Assembly (NCBI GenBank): GCA_012840385.1 | Contig: DULK01000043.1 | Span: 1-43,704 of the forward strand | Length of the DNA stretch: 43,704 bases | Origin: Syntrophomonadaceae bacterium | GTDB taxonomy: Bacteria > Bacillota > DSM-12270 > Thermacetogeniales > Thermacetogeniaceae | Direction: 5' to 3' | Part shown: positions 15,739 to 24,554 of the stretch, in pieces | Layout: each line of letters starts with the position of its first letter | Position numbering within the stretch: the stretch's first letter is position 1 | Program-made: the position numbers and the translations under genes | Notes under the pieces: generated by a model | Databases searched by the model: none | What the model saw: only the letters and a program-made list of their open reading frames with translations | Told to the model about the DNA's origin: nothing

Positions 15739-18700
15739 ATGAGCATAGACCTTGATCAGTTTGCAGATGAGCAGGGGCGTGTTGTTGCGCAAAAATTGCT
15801 TGCTGCGGCCAGACAAGGCGGAACGGAGTCCGATTTCCGCAGGGAGGCGTCACGAATCCTTGAAGAAGCAGGGAAAGCCGCTGACCTTACGATCATACCC
15901 CGGGATGAATTCTCTGTTGCCCGCGGCCGGGTTGATTCTGTCTATAACCGCCTGATTTTAGAGTACAAGCGCCCGGGGATCATACGTCCTACCAATCAAG
16001 GTCGTTCTAACAGCGGAGTGATTCAGCAGGTAAAAGATTACATTAACGATGTGGCTGCACGGGAACGCCGGGAGGTACACCGGCTGGCAGGCGTTGCCCT
16101 TGATGGCTTCCATTTTATTTTTGTCCGACGTGTCGGTGATGGCTGGTCGGTAGACGATCCTGTTCCCGTCACCCCGGCTTCTACAGCTCGTTTCTTACGA
16201 TTGCTGTTTTCTCTTTCAACAGGGGCTGCCCTTGTCCCTGAAAACCTGATAGAAGATTTCGGGCCCCTCACATGGCGTGCCCAACGGTCCGTTAAGGCTT
16301 TTTACAGGGCCATCCACAGCAGCAGACATCCTCTGGTTGCAAAGCTTTACGAACAGTGGAAGCTCTTTTACAGCGAAGTAACGGATTACCGGGAATGGTC
16401 GGCGCGCATTGACAGTAAAAATGAATTCCGTAGCTTTGTAAGAGGGATGGACCTGGATCCGGAATATACCGAGCCTCCCAAAATCTTTTTTGCCATCCAT
16501 ACCTATTACGCCCTCCTGATCAAACTGATTGCGACCCTTGCTGCTTCACGGTTTGCAGGGGATGCACAAGATTTCCTATCCCATCTGGCATCGAAAACCG
16601 GAGATAGCCTGAGAGAAGCCTTAGCGGAAATGGAAAGGGGAGGCCTTTTCCGGGAATACGGGATCCGCAATTTCCTTGAGGGGGATTTTTTCGGGTGGTA
16701 TTTGGCGGCCTGGAATAATGATATTGAAGCAGCAGTAGGTCAGCTGATCCAGCGTCTCGCCGAGTACGATCCGGGCGCACTTGAGCTGGCCCCGGAAAAT
16801 GCCCGTGACCTGTTAAAAAAGCTTTATCACAATCTTTTACCTCGTGAGATACGCCATACTCTTGGTGAGTATTATACCCCGGACTGGCTGGCCGACAGAC
16901 TGATCAGGGTGACACTGGGCACGGCCGATCTGGGCAATGCTGCAAAGCGTGTGCTCGATCCTGCATGCGGCTCGGGTACCTTTCTGGTTCTTCTAATTAA
17001 GCATATCCGGGAACGTGCGACACGGAACAAAAAGGACCCGGCGGAAACACTAGAGTTAATCCTGAAAAACATAGTGGGGATCGACCTCAATCCGCTGGCC
17101 GTGATCGCGGCCAGGACCAACTATTTGCTGGCTCTAGGTGATCTGTTGAAATACAGAAAAGGGGACATCGACATCCCGGTTTACCAGGCGGACTCCATTT
17201 TAACCCCTTCGCGGGGGACAGGGCTTTTCGACGGCGATGTTTATCCTCTCAAGACCTCTGTGGGTGAGTTCCGCATCCCTGCTTTATTTGCGGAACGTGA
17301 AAAGATGGACGTGCTTGCCAATGTCCTGGATGAGGCAGTGGAGTCGGGCATCGGTGAGGAAGCATTTATTGCGAGACTTGAGGGACCTGCCGGGCTGGAT
17401 CCTGAGGAAATTGAAGCCGTAAGGGACGATCTGGTTGCCCTCTACAGGCAACTGCGTGCCCTTCACGAACAGGGACTGGATGGAGTGTGGGCGAGGATTA
17501 TAAAGAACGCCTTTACCCCGCTTTTCCTCGAGCCCTGCCACTACATCGTCGGCAATCCCCCGTGGGTCAACTGGGAGAACCTTCCCGACGACTACCGCAC
17601 GCAGATACGCAACCTTTTCGAACATTACGGGCTTTTCCCGCACGGCGGCATGGATACGATTCTCGGCAAGGGGAAAAAGGACATCTCCATGCTGATGACC
17701 TACGTGGCCGTTGATAAGTACCTGAGGCGTGGGGGGAAACTGGGTTTTGTCATTACCCAGAGCGTCTTCAAAACATCCGGGGCGGGGCAGGGTTTCCGGC
17801 GGTTCCTGCTTCCGGATGGGACTCCCTTCGGGCCGCTGGTGGTGGAAGACATGGTAAAACTGAATCCCTTTGAAGGGGCAACGAACAGAACGGCGGTAGC
17901 CGTTTTTTCGAAAGGACGCGGGATTCAGTACCCTGTCACCTATACCTACTGGAAGAAGCGGGCTACCGGTCGGGGGAGCAGCATCGGCTTCGATACCCCC
18001 TACGAAGAGGTGACCGGAGAAAAGATCACCTTTCATCAATGGTATGCGGAACCGGTGAACAGGTCGGATGCCACCTCCGCCTGGTTGACCGCCCGGCAGA
18101 AGGCGCTCCAAGCCCTGCATAAGGTGATTGGAAATTCGCCATACTCTGCTCACGAAGGGGCTAATACCGGTGGTGCCAACGGCATTTACTGGGTGGAAGT
18201 CACCGGCCGGAGACCCGGCGGGCTTGTAATAATCTCAAACGTAACAGAGGGAGCAAGAAGGAATGTGCATAGCACCCAGGCCGCGGTTGAACCCGATCTC
18301 CTGTACCCCCTGCTGCGGGGGAGAGATGTCAAGCGCTGGTCGGCGATACCCTCTGCGCATATTTTGATGACACAGGATCCCGAGACCCGAATTGGAATTA
18401 ACGAAGAGTTCATGAAAAACAGACATCCCAAAACATATGCGTACTTAAAAAGATCAGAAACCATATTAAGGGCGAGAAGAACTCAAGCAATTCGCCGTTT
18501 AATGGAACGGGGGCCATTCTATTCGATTTTTGGAGTAGGTAAATATACATTTGCACCGTGGAAGGTTGTATGGCGGGAAGTTGCGAATGAGCTCGATGCT
18601 GCAGTGATTGGAGAGCAAGATGTTTTTGGAACAAAAAAATCTGTTGTTCCTGATCATACCTGTGTGCTGGTTGCATGTGACGTTAGAGAGGAAGCCCATT

Positions 18701-18993
18701 ATATATGTGCTATTATTAATTCCGCTCCAGCCAGACTGGCCATAAGAAATTATATTGTTTTACACCCGGATCCCCATATACTAAACAACGTTAACATTCC
18801 TAAGTATTCTCCCAGAGATAATATTCACCTTCACCTTGCACACCTCTCGGAGGCAGCACACCAGGCTGCTGCCGGTGGCAACGAAGCTGAGGTTCAGAGA
18901 ATAGAAGCAGAAATTGACTATTTCGCCGCGCAGCTTTGGGGATTAACCGAACAAGAGCTATCCGATATTAAACAATCCCTCGAGGAGGCTTGA
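15739..18993 (+). CDS. Nuclease-methyltransferase fusion (type IIG-like)
   Basis: Large protein of 1084 aa. The N-terminus resembles a PD-(D/E)xK nuclease of HsdR type: D66 in GRVDSVYNR, E75-x-K77 in LEYKRPG, and a Q97-x3-Y101 motif. The centre is an adenine-type DNA methyltransferase: motif X GEYYTP, motif I DPACGSGTF near 407, motif II GIDLNPLA and motif IV NPPW at 606-609. The last ~400 residues should hold the target-recognition domain. Such fusions both cut and methylate, as in Eco57I-type enzymes. It is the first gene of a four-gene set; only 2 bases separate its stop from the NurA-like ATG. The part from about 18370 to 18840 is visibly richer in A and T than the flanks. The ATG follows a GAAAGGATG stretch. 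BREX PglX is a more distant alternative. Confidence 0.85.
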   Translation: MSIDLDQFADEQGRVVAQKLLAAARQGGTESDFRREASRILEEAGKAADLTIIPRDEFSVARGRVDSVYNRLILEYKRPGIIRPTNQGRSNSGVIQQVKDYINDVAARERREVHRLAGVALDGFHFIFVRRVGDGWSVDDPVPVTPASTARFLRLLFSLSTGAALVPENLIEDFGPLTWRAQRSVKAFYRAIHSSRHPLVAKLYEQWKLFYSEVTDYREWSARIDSKNEFRSFVRGMDLDPEYTEPPKIFFAIHTYYALLIKLIATLAASRFAGDAQDFLSHLASKTGDSLREALAEMERGGLFREYGIRNFLEGDFFGWYLAAWNNDIEAAVGQLIQRLAEYDPGALELAPENARDLLKKLYHNLLPREIRHTLGEYYTPDWLADRLIRVTLGTADLGNAAKRVLDPACGSGTFLVLLIKHIRERATRNKKDPAETLELILKNIVGIDLNPLAVIAARTNYLLALGDLLKYRKGDIDIPVYQADSILTPSRGTGLFDGDVYPLKTSVGEFRIPALFAEREKMDVLANVLDEAVESGIGEEAFIARLEGPAGLDPEEIEAVRDDLVALYRQLRALHEQGLDGVWARIIKNAFTPLFLEPCHYIVGNPPWVNWENLPDDYRTQIRNLFEHYGLFPHGGMDTILGKGKKDISMLMTYVAVDKYLRRGGKLGFVITQSVFKTSGAGQGFRRFLLPDGTPFGPLVVEDMVKLNPFEGATNRTAVAVFSKGRGIQYPVTYTYWKKRATGRGSSIGFDTPYEEVTGEKITFHQWYAEPVNRSDATSAWLTARQKALQALHKVIGNSPYSAHEGANTGGANGIYWVEVTGRRPGGLVIISNVTEGARRNVHSTQAAVEPDLLYPLLRGRDVKRWSAIPSAHILMTQDPETRIGINEEFMKNRHPKTYAYLKRSETILRARRTQAIRRLMERGPFYSIFGVGKYTFAPWKVVWREVANELDAAVIGEQDVFGTKKSVVPDHTCVLVACDVREEAHYICAIINSAPARLAIRNYIVLHPDPHILNNVNIPKYSPRDNIHLHLAHLSEAAHQAAAGGNEAEVQRIEAEIDYFAAQLWGLTEQELSDIKQSLEEA

Positions 18994-18995
18994 TC

Positions 18996-20117
18996 ATGCG
19001 CAATCCTTTTTCGGGTTTGAGACCGGCGCTGGAGGTGATCCTCCAGGAAGGAAGGGTACTCCCGGCAACAGGCCAGGCAATGGAGGACCTGGTGCGTCCG
19101 GATCACGAAGAGGTTATCGACCGCCTCCGCACAGGTGACGACAGTGTGTTTGATGTGATTTTGGAAAGACCAAACACCAAGCCATACGTCGAGGTGAAAC
19201 CGATACCGAGGACGGAGCGGCACCTGCTCCGCTATTTTTTAGACGGTTCGGCGCGCACCTTTTTCCTGGGGGATGTGGTGGAGGGCAACCGGCGCAGCCC
19301 CATCCATGTTTCCCAGATTGGCGCTGTGGCAGTATACCGCATGGATAACGGCCGGATTAAAGTGGCACAGTCAAAGCACCAGATTGTGTTGATGATGGAC
19401 AAACAGGCGGTATCTTTCGGGGATAGGGTAGAGGAACTGGTAAAAAACGCCGGCCCGCGGTTTGCCTTCCATGATATCATGGAGGATGACGGGGAAACGG
19501 AACGGACATCACCCGGTAAAGAGCCCCGTTCCCGTGCGGCGCACAAGGCGCATCACCTGATGTCAGGCCTTGAGGATGAGCTTGGCCGGGGGTTAGCGAG
19601 GCAAGATGGTCTATGGCTTGTCCTTGACGGCAGTTTAAGCAAAGATCTCTATAAATGGGAGTCCGTTCCGCAGTTCTTCGGTGTGACCAAGTCGTTTAAC
19701 CGCCAACCGTTATTTAAACTTCCGGGCAGCCGGGGTGGACGGGTGGTGAACTTATACGATCTCCTGGTTGACCTACCCTTTTCCGCCAGGACCTGCGCCT
19801 TTTCAGCCAGATCAGGTAAAATGGCGGTCTGGTACGTCCGCATCCGGGAACAGAAGCATCTTGATTACCCGCTGATGGGAGTCGTCAAGGTGGAGTTTCC
19901 CAATTTCAGCACCGATGCTGTGCCGTCTGAGTTGATCGATGAGATTTCCGGAGCGCTTGTGGCGGAGCGCCAGGTAGCACCGCACGGCAAGGACAGCAGG
20001 TGGCACGCCCATCTTTATGCCATTTATCTGGCCGAGCAGGCGGTAAAAAATGGGTTTATTTCTACAGAGGCCCTGAAGGCAGGTCTGAAGTGGCCTATGG
20101 GAATCCAAAGCATTTAA
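18996..20117 (+). CDS. NurA-like nuclease
   Basis: Protein of 373 aa that I read as a NurA-domain nuclease. It has two spaced Asp-Gly-Ser motifs, FLDGSART (D83) and LVLDGSLSKD (D211), followed by FFGVTKSF, and later VWYVRIREQ with a final His/Ala-rich helix (WHAHLYAIYLAEQAV). These correspond to the metal-binding acidic motifs and C-terminal features of NurA, a 5'-3' nuclease that works with HerA on DNA ends. Similarity is modest and the central 150 residues are not clearly assignable. ATG 18996 is preferred to TTG 18990, because it is correctly spaced from CGAGGAGG. The next gene encodes the expected HerA-type partner, which strengthens the call. Confidence 0.7.
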   Translation: MRNPFSGLRPALEVILQEGRVLPATGQAMEDLVRPDHEEVIDRLRTGDDSVFDVILERPNTKPYVEVKPIPRTERHLLRYFLDGSARTFFLGDVVEGNRRSPIHVSQIGAVAVYRMDNGRIKVAQSKHQIVLMMDKQAVSFGDRVEELVKNAGPRFAFHDIMEDDGETERTSPGKEPRSRAAHKAHHLMSGLEDELGRGLARQDGLWLVLDGSLSKDLYKWESVPQFFGVTKSFNRQPLFKLPGSRGGRVVNLYDLLVDLPFSARTCAFSARSGKMAVWYVRIREQKHLDYPLMGVVKVEFPNFSTDAVPSELIDEISGALVAERQVAPHGKDSRWHAHLYAIYLAEQAVKNGFISTEALKAGLKWPMGIQSI

Positions 20118-20140
20118 CCGTATAAAGGAGGTTAAGGATC

Positions 20141-21898
20141 ATGCCGGACGAAACAATAAATGAAAAGATTCAAAAAGAAGAGCGCAGGGTAATCGGAAAG
20201 GCTTCCGCCACCGAGCGGGAACCGAATTCCTCGGAGAAGTTTTCCTTTTGGCTAGCTGCAGACGAAATTGCTAATCCTTTTGATATTGTTGAAGCCGATC
20301 AAATGGCTAATACCCGTACCTTTGGACTGGTGACAAATATCAAACAGGTTACCGACGCCCCTTCTCATCTTTCCAACTATATTTCCAGCGATTTCGGCAG
20401 TACGGAGGCGTTACCCCAAACACCCCGCCAGGGGGTTAATGTGGCAGAGGCAAATGTGCTGGCGAACTATGATCCGGCCGAACCGAAACGCTACCCTATG
20501 GGTATCTATATGCCTGTACAGAATGAGTCCCCGATTCGTTTTGCCGACGAAGAAGGTATCCATGTGGCCTTGGGTATTGACAAGATGTTCGAGTATGAGC
20601 GGGAACATAAAGAAAAGATTACCATCCCGGCCGGGCTGATCCAAATGTCGAACGGCACCAGGGCCAGGGTTTTTCTGGACAAGAGGTATGTTTTGGGGCC
20701 GGAGGGAGCACACATCAATATTTCCGGGATATCCGGTCTGGCCACGAAGACATCTTATGCCATGTTTCTGATTCAATCGATTTTACAATCGGTCGGTTCT
20801 AAGGACATTGCCGTGATCTTGCTAAACGTCAAACAGAACGACCTGCTTGTGATAGATAAGCCGAGGAAGGGGAAGCCTGAAGAATACCAGATGTGGGATT
20901 ATCTCGGCCTTCATCCCAAGCCTTTTGAAAATGTACGCTATCTGCTTCCCTGGGGAAAACAGACGCAAACCACCGGTTTGCCGAACTGTTTCGGTGAACC
21001 GCCTGATCAGTTTCAGATATATGCATATTCTCTCGAGGATGTCATCGGCAGCCGGGCTAAGCCGGGTCCCGGTATCGGCCTCCTGATCAGGGTACCAGAC
21101 CCTTGGGATACACTGGGGGCCCTTATCGGGGAGATCCAGCAAGGGGTTATGAACGGTGATAAGGCCTGGCAGAATGTTCGAACCTGGTCAAACCTGCTCA
21201 ACGGGCCACCCCTGATGGATAAAGGTATCCCTCAGGCATACAGACAGGTTACGGCTTCCTCGGTGGGGCGGTTTATCCGTATCCTCCGGCGCGTCGTGGT
21301 GAACCGCCAATCGGGTATCTTTGTCGAACAAAGAGCAGCACGCCGGGCGGTTAACCTTGGCGAGGAAATCAGAAAAATCCAGGGTGGACAGACGATTGTG
21401 GTTGATATAGCTAAACTGACCGATGAAGAGCGGGCGCTGGTATTCGGCCACATTATCCAGGAGGTTTATGATATGTACGCCGAGGCTACCGTAGATGATC
21501 GGGGTGAACTTCCAAAGAGAATTATCATCTTTGTTGACGAACTGAATAAATACGCTCCGGCCAGGCGTGGTGAGGGGGAATCGTCGATCATCGAGTACGT
21601 GCTGGACATCGCCGCTCGCGGCCGGTCGCTGGGGGTTGTCCTGATTTCCGCGGAACAGTTTATGAGTGAGGTTCATCCGCAGGTTGCAGGCAACTGCGCC
21701 ACGAAAGTCATCGGTCGCAGCGATTCCTCGGAGTTGTCTGACCCAGCTTACAGGTTTATCTCCCAGGATGTGAAAGCGCATTTAACACGGCTGGAAAAAG
21801 GGGAACTCCTGCTTACCCATCCAATATACCGACAGCCTGTAAAAATTGAGTTCCCGATGCCTGCCTATCAGGCTATAGGACATGAGCGTTTGGGGTAA
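20141..21898 (+). CDS. HerA/FtsK-superfamily ATPase
   Basis: ATPase of 585 aa in the HerA group, expected to form a hexameric DNA translocase with the NurA-like protein. The N-terminal ~190 residues form a barrel-like region (ending KRYVLGPEGAHINISG). The phosphate-binding loop is unusual: GISGLATKTS at 196-205, one residue off the GxxGxGKS spacing. The Walker B strand is clear, IIIFVDELNKYAP with D466/E467, followed by DIAARGRSLGVVLISAEQF, a sensor-like segment, and CATKVIGRSDSSEL. These last motifs are typical of HerA/VirB4-like ATPases. The start follows ATAAAGGAGG. The gene lies 23 bases after the NurA-like gene and 8 bases before the second methyltransferase. Confidence 0.8.
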   Translation: MPDETINEKIQKEERRVIGKASATEREPNSSEKFSFWLAADEIANPFDIVEADQMANTRTFGLVTNIKQVTDAPSHLSNYISSDFGSTEALPQTPRQGVNVAEANVLANYDPAEPKRYPMGIYMPVQNESPIRFADEEGIHVALGIDKMFEYEREHKEKITIPAGLIQMSNGTRARVFLDKRYVLGPEGAHINISGISGLATKTSYAMFLIQSILQSVGSKDIAVILLNVKQNDLLVIDKPRKGKPEEYQMWDYLGLHPKPFENVRYLLPWGKQTQTTGLPNCFGEPPDQFQIYAYSLEDVIGSRAKPGPGIGLLIRVPDPWDTLGALIGEIQQGVMNGDKAWQNVRTWSNLLNGPPLMDKGIPQAYRQVTASSVGRFIRILRRVVVNRQSGIFVEQRAARRAVNLGEEIRKIQGGQTIVVDIAKLTDEERALVFGHIIQEVYDMYAEATVDDRGELPKRIIIFVDELNKYAPARRGEGESSIIEYVLDIAARGRSLGVVLISAEQFMSEVHPQVAGNCATKVIGRSDSSELSDPAYRFISQDVKAHLTRLEKGELLLTHPIYRQPVKIEFPMPAYQAIGHERLG

Positions 21899-21906
21899 TC
21901 GGAAAG

Positions 21907-23136
21907 ATGTTGAATTATGCAGTTGAGGAAAGAACAGAATGGCGCCGGTGGGTAACGCCGAAGAACCTGCATGAAAAACCGGTTCACCGCTGGTTTGTTT
22001 TTCCCCACAGCTTTACCAGCGAACTTGTGCATGCACTGATTGATGAGTGGGGATTGGACCGGCGTGACCGCATCCTTGATCCCTTTGTAGGGGCCGGGAC
22101 GACTTTACTGGCGGCTAAAGAGAAGGGAGTACCGGCTACGGGGTATGACCTTTTGCCTCTGTCGATCCTTGCGGCGAACACCAAAGTGGCTAATTATAAC
22201 TTACTGCGTCTGGAAAGAGGGTGGGAGAGTCTTAAAGGAGCATTAAAACCAAATGAATGGCTTGAGCCCGCAAAGAGATATCCTGAACTGGTGCAAAAGG
22301 CCCTACCGGGGAGAATGCTGGCGGCATTTGACGCGATTGCCGGGAAGATTGCACATCTTTCATGTTCAAAAGAGGAGAGGAATTTCTTTCGCCTGGCCTT
22401 GCTGGCCATTATTCCTCAATTTAGCCATGCTGTCGCTACAGGCGGTTGGCTGAAATGGATCGAACCCAAGATCGATGTGGAGTTCCTGCCGGAAGCCTTT
22501 AAGGGGCGGTTAGAAATGATGCTTGGGGATCTTTATCAGGTAAAGTTGCCGCGCCGGGCGGAGTGGCAGGCACGGCAGGCCGATGCCAGGTATTTGCCCG
22601 ATAATGATGAAACTTATTCGGCAGTTATAACATCACCTCCGTATCCCAACCGTCATGACTATACGAGGGTTTTTGGCGTGGAGTTAATGTTTGATTTTTT
22701 GAACTGGGAAGATACCCGGAGAATTCGCTACCAAAGCATCCAGTCGCACCCCGAAGCTCATCCTTTAAGGCCGGAAACTAAGGAATACAGGCGACCGGAA
22801 ATGCTTAAAAAAGTTATCGAAGAGCTTAACGAGGTGGCAAAGGATATCCGCATCCCGGCAATGATTGATGGCTATTTCTTGGATATTTATATCTGCCTCC
22901 GGGAAATGATGCGTGTTTGCAAATCCGGAGCAAGAATCGCACTTGTGGTGGGTAATGCGCAATACTATGGTTTACCGCTCCCGGTTGATGAACTTACCGC
23001 AGAACTGGGTGAACAAATCGGCCTTACCTGCGATAAGATAGTGGCGGTTCGCTACCGCGGGAATAGTGCCCAACAAATGGGAAAATACGGGCGCAACCCC
23101 TCAAGGGAAAGCGTAGTGATCTTCCGTAAGAAGTAA
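21907..23136 (+). CDS. DNA amino-methyltransferase (TSPPY type)
   Basis: Protein of 409 aa with SAM-binding motif I DPFVGAGTT (D58) and catalytic motif IV TSPPY (242-246). The TSPPY form is common among N4-cytosine and some N6-adenine enzymes. Motif I comes first and about 180 residues separate it from motif IV, where a target-recognition region may lie. The C-terminus (RIALVVGNAQYYG, VRYRGNSAQQMGKYGR, ESVVIFRK) is typical of this subgroup. It follows the HerA gene by 8 bases. Having two methyltransferases with one nuclease fusion and a NurA-HerA pair suggests that the set marks self DNA at two sites or strands. Confidence 0.87.
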   Translation: MLNYAVEERTEWRRWVTPKNLHEKPVHRWFVFPHSFTSELVHALIDEWGLDRRDRILDPFVGAGTTLLAAKEKGVPATGYDLLPLSILAANTKVANYNLLRLERGWESLKGALKPNEWLEPAKRYPELVQKALPGRMLAAFDAIAGKIAHLSCSKEERNFFRLALLAIIPQFSHAVATGGWLKWIEPKIDVEFLPEAFKGRLEMMLGDLYQVKLPRRAEWQARQADARYLPDNDETYSAVITSPPYPNRHDYTRVFGVELMFDFLNWEDTRRIRYQSIQSHPEAHPLRPETKEYRRPEMLKKVIEELNEVAKDIRIPAMIDGYFLDIYICLREMMRVCKSGARIALVVGNAQYYGLPLPVDELTAELGEQIGLTCDKIVAVRYRGNSAQQMGKYGRNPSRESVVIFRKK

Positions 23137-23172
23137 ATAAAATGTTGATAAAATCTTAAGAGGTTATGGGGT

Positions 23173-23391
23173 ATGGCCAATACCAATATATTGAAAACTG
23201 AGATTGAAGAAGCGTTAATCCAGAGTTTTGTGAATAAATACACCGGTGTAAGAATTCTGGATCTATCAACAAGAGAAAAGATCTATGTATTTCAAGGTAC
23301 GGAACCTGATCTGGTGGGAGTGAATAGTGAGAATTTAACATTATACTTAGGCGAGATTACCACTTCGGGTTACCTGGGACAAAGGCATTAG
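23173..23391 (+). pseudogene. Truncated PD-(D/E)xK-like nuclease fragment
   Basis: Reading frame of 72 aa with a reasonable start (after a TTAAGAGGTTATGGGGT stretch). It carries an E...PDLVG...LYLGEIT pattern like the metal site of PD-(D/E)xK nucleases and then stops at LGQRH. A second short frame (23424-23513, 29 codons, LPEETKHIMIDVLEKSQKEM) follows. Together they look like the broken start and middle of a restriction-related gene. A small intact protein is possible but less likely. Confidence 0.45.
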
Positions 23392-23559
23392 GATACCGCA
23401 GGCGGTTGTTCCAAACGGGGTATATGATATTGGATGAACTCTATTTACCGGAAGAAACGAAGCATATAATGATCGATGTTTTGGAGAAATCCCAAAAAGA
23501 GATGAAGAAATAAGACTGCGGTATGAAGTGAAAATTTTGCGAATCCGTTTTGACTGCCC

Positions 23560-23820
23560 GAGATTGTTTTTGAGCTCAGGCCCGGTATCTTTAAAAGGTT
23601 ATGTGAGGATGCCCAGAGAGATCCGGACAAAAATTACTATTTGATTTTTGATGAAATTAACCGGGGGGATATATCCCGGATATTCGGTGAGCTGATTACG
23701 GTTATCGAAGCCGGAAAAAGAGGAAAACCGATGCTGCTTCCTTTATCCGGGCAGGTGTTCAGCGTCCCCTTTCCATCTGCAGGACATCAAGCTTGGCTTC
23801 AATTCGGCAACCGGGCTTAG
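23560..23820 (+). pseudogene. McrB-type AAA+ ATPase remnant
   Basis: A stretch of 86 codons without a start encodes FELRPGIFKRLCEDAQ, NYYLIFDEINRGDISRIFGE and LITVIEAGKRG, ending LPLSGQVFSVPF before the match is lost. The DEINRGDISRIFGEL block is diagnostic of the Walker B region of McrB-family GTPase/ATPases of type IV restriction. The upstream P-loop part and the downstream sensor part are both absent. It is a decayed restriction gene at the downstream edge of the defence operon. Confidence 0.8.
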
Positions 23821-23869
23821 CAATATGCATAGAATATGACAGGTGGTTAGATTCAAGGGAGGATGAGGT

Positions 23870-24253
23870 GTGGTGTATAATTTTCTGAGCGTTGACTACA
23901 TCACGACCTTTGCCGGCATGGTGCTGGCGGTGGCCCTGATCGTGCAGTTCACAAAATCGCTGGTCAAGCGCCTGTTTTCCGACCGGGCGGTGAGGATTTA
24001 CGCCTTCATCTGGGCGCTGGTTTTTGTTGTTGCCGTCAACATCTACAAGGGGTCCTACGCCGTAAAGGGTTCGGAAATGCCTGTCAAGATCCTTCTATCG
24101 GTGGTAAATGCGATTATTGTGGCTCTGGCCGCCATCGGCGGTTATGAGGTCGTCTCAGATCCTCATGCCGGGAAGCAGAAGCCGGTGCCGCCGGAGGTTA
24201 TTCCGGCCTCTGAGGCCGGGAGAAAGAGAGGCGGCTCCATTGCCCGTGGTTAA
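23870..24253 (+). CDS. Small membrane protein, unknown function
   Basis: Protein of 127 aa with three hydrophobic stretches (about residues 8-30, 42-60 and 72-92) and a polar Pro/Lys-rich tail. The size and layout recall phage holins or holin-like proteins, but no family motif is recognised. The GTG start at 23870 follows AAGGGAGG. It has higher GC than the fragments upstream and no obvious partner. It could be a prophage relic or an ordinary membrane protein. Confidence 0.6.
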   Translation: MVYNFLSVDYITTFAGMVLAVALIVQFTKSLVKRLFSDRAVRIYAFIWALVFVVAVNIYKGSYAVKGSEMPVKILLSVVNAIIVALAAIGGYEVVSDPHAGKQKPVPPEVIPASEAGRKRGGSIARG

Positions 24254-24319
24254 CAATTTTTGGCGAATATGAGTTAGAACTATTATCCTGCCCGTGCGCC
24301 TGGCATGGATAGCCCGTTT

Positions 24320-24478
24320 TCATTCCATCGCCCTTTTTAAAGCCTCGGGGCCGTTGATCTTCACCGGCGCCCTGTGAAAATCGATGATTCCCTCGGTCTT
24401 CATCCTGCCCATCTCCCGGGATAGGGACGGTCGGTATACGTTCAGGAAATCCGTACCCACCGTTTTTGGTAACCCGGG
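24320..24478 (-). pseudogene. Crp/Fnr regulator C-terminal remnant
   Basis: On the minus strand a short frame ends at 24320 and encodes LPKTVGTDFLNVYRPSLSRE, then a MGRMKTEGIIDF segment and an ending NGPEALKRAME. This is the helix-turn-helix tail of Crp/Fnr regulators (RPSLSRE...MKEEGLIDF pattern). The sensor domain and the first part of the HTH are missing and there is no start. It lies head-to-head with the ferredoxin gene, an arrangement in which an Fnr-like gene would make sense as its former regulator. Confidence 0.65.
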
Positions 24479-24554
24479 TTAGCGATTTTCCGGGCGCGAT
24501 TTTATTACAATGAAGGCGAAAGCACAAGGTTAAAGTTACGAGGAGGTTATCGCA

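Noticed and set aside
23391-23400. Stop between the 72-codon frame and following fragments as recoding (Sec or Pyl)
   Set aside because: The downstream frames do not continue the same protein in phase and several stops and frame changes occur, so decay is the simpler reading.
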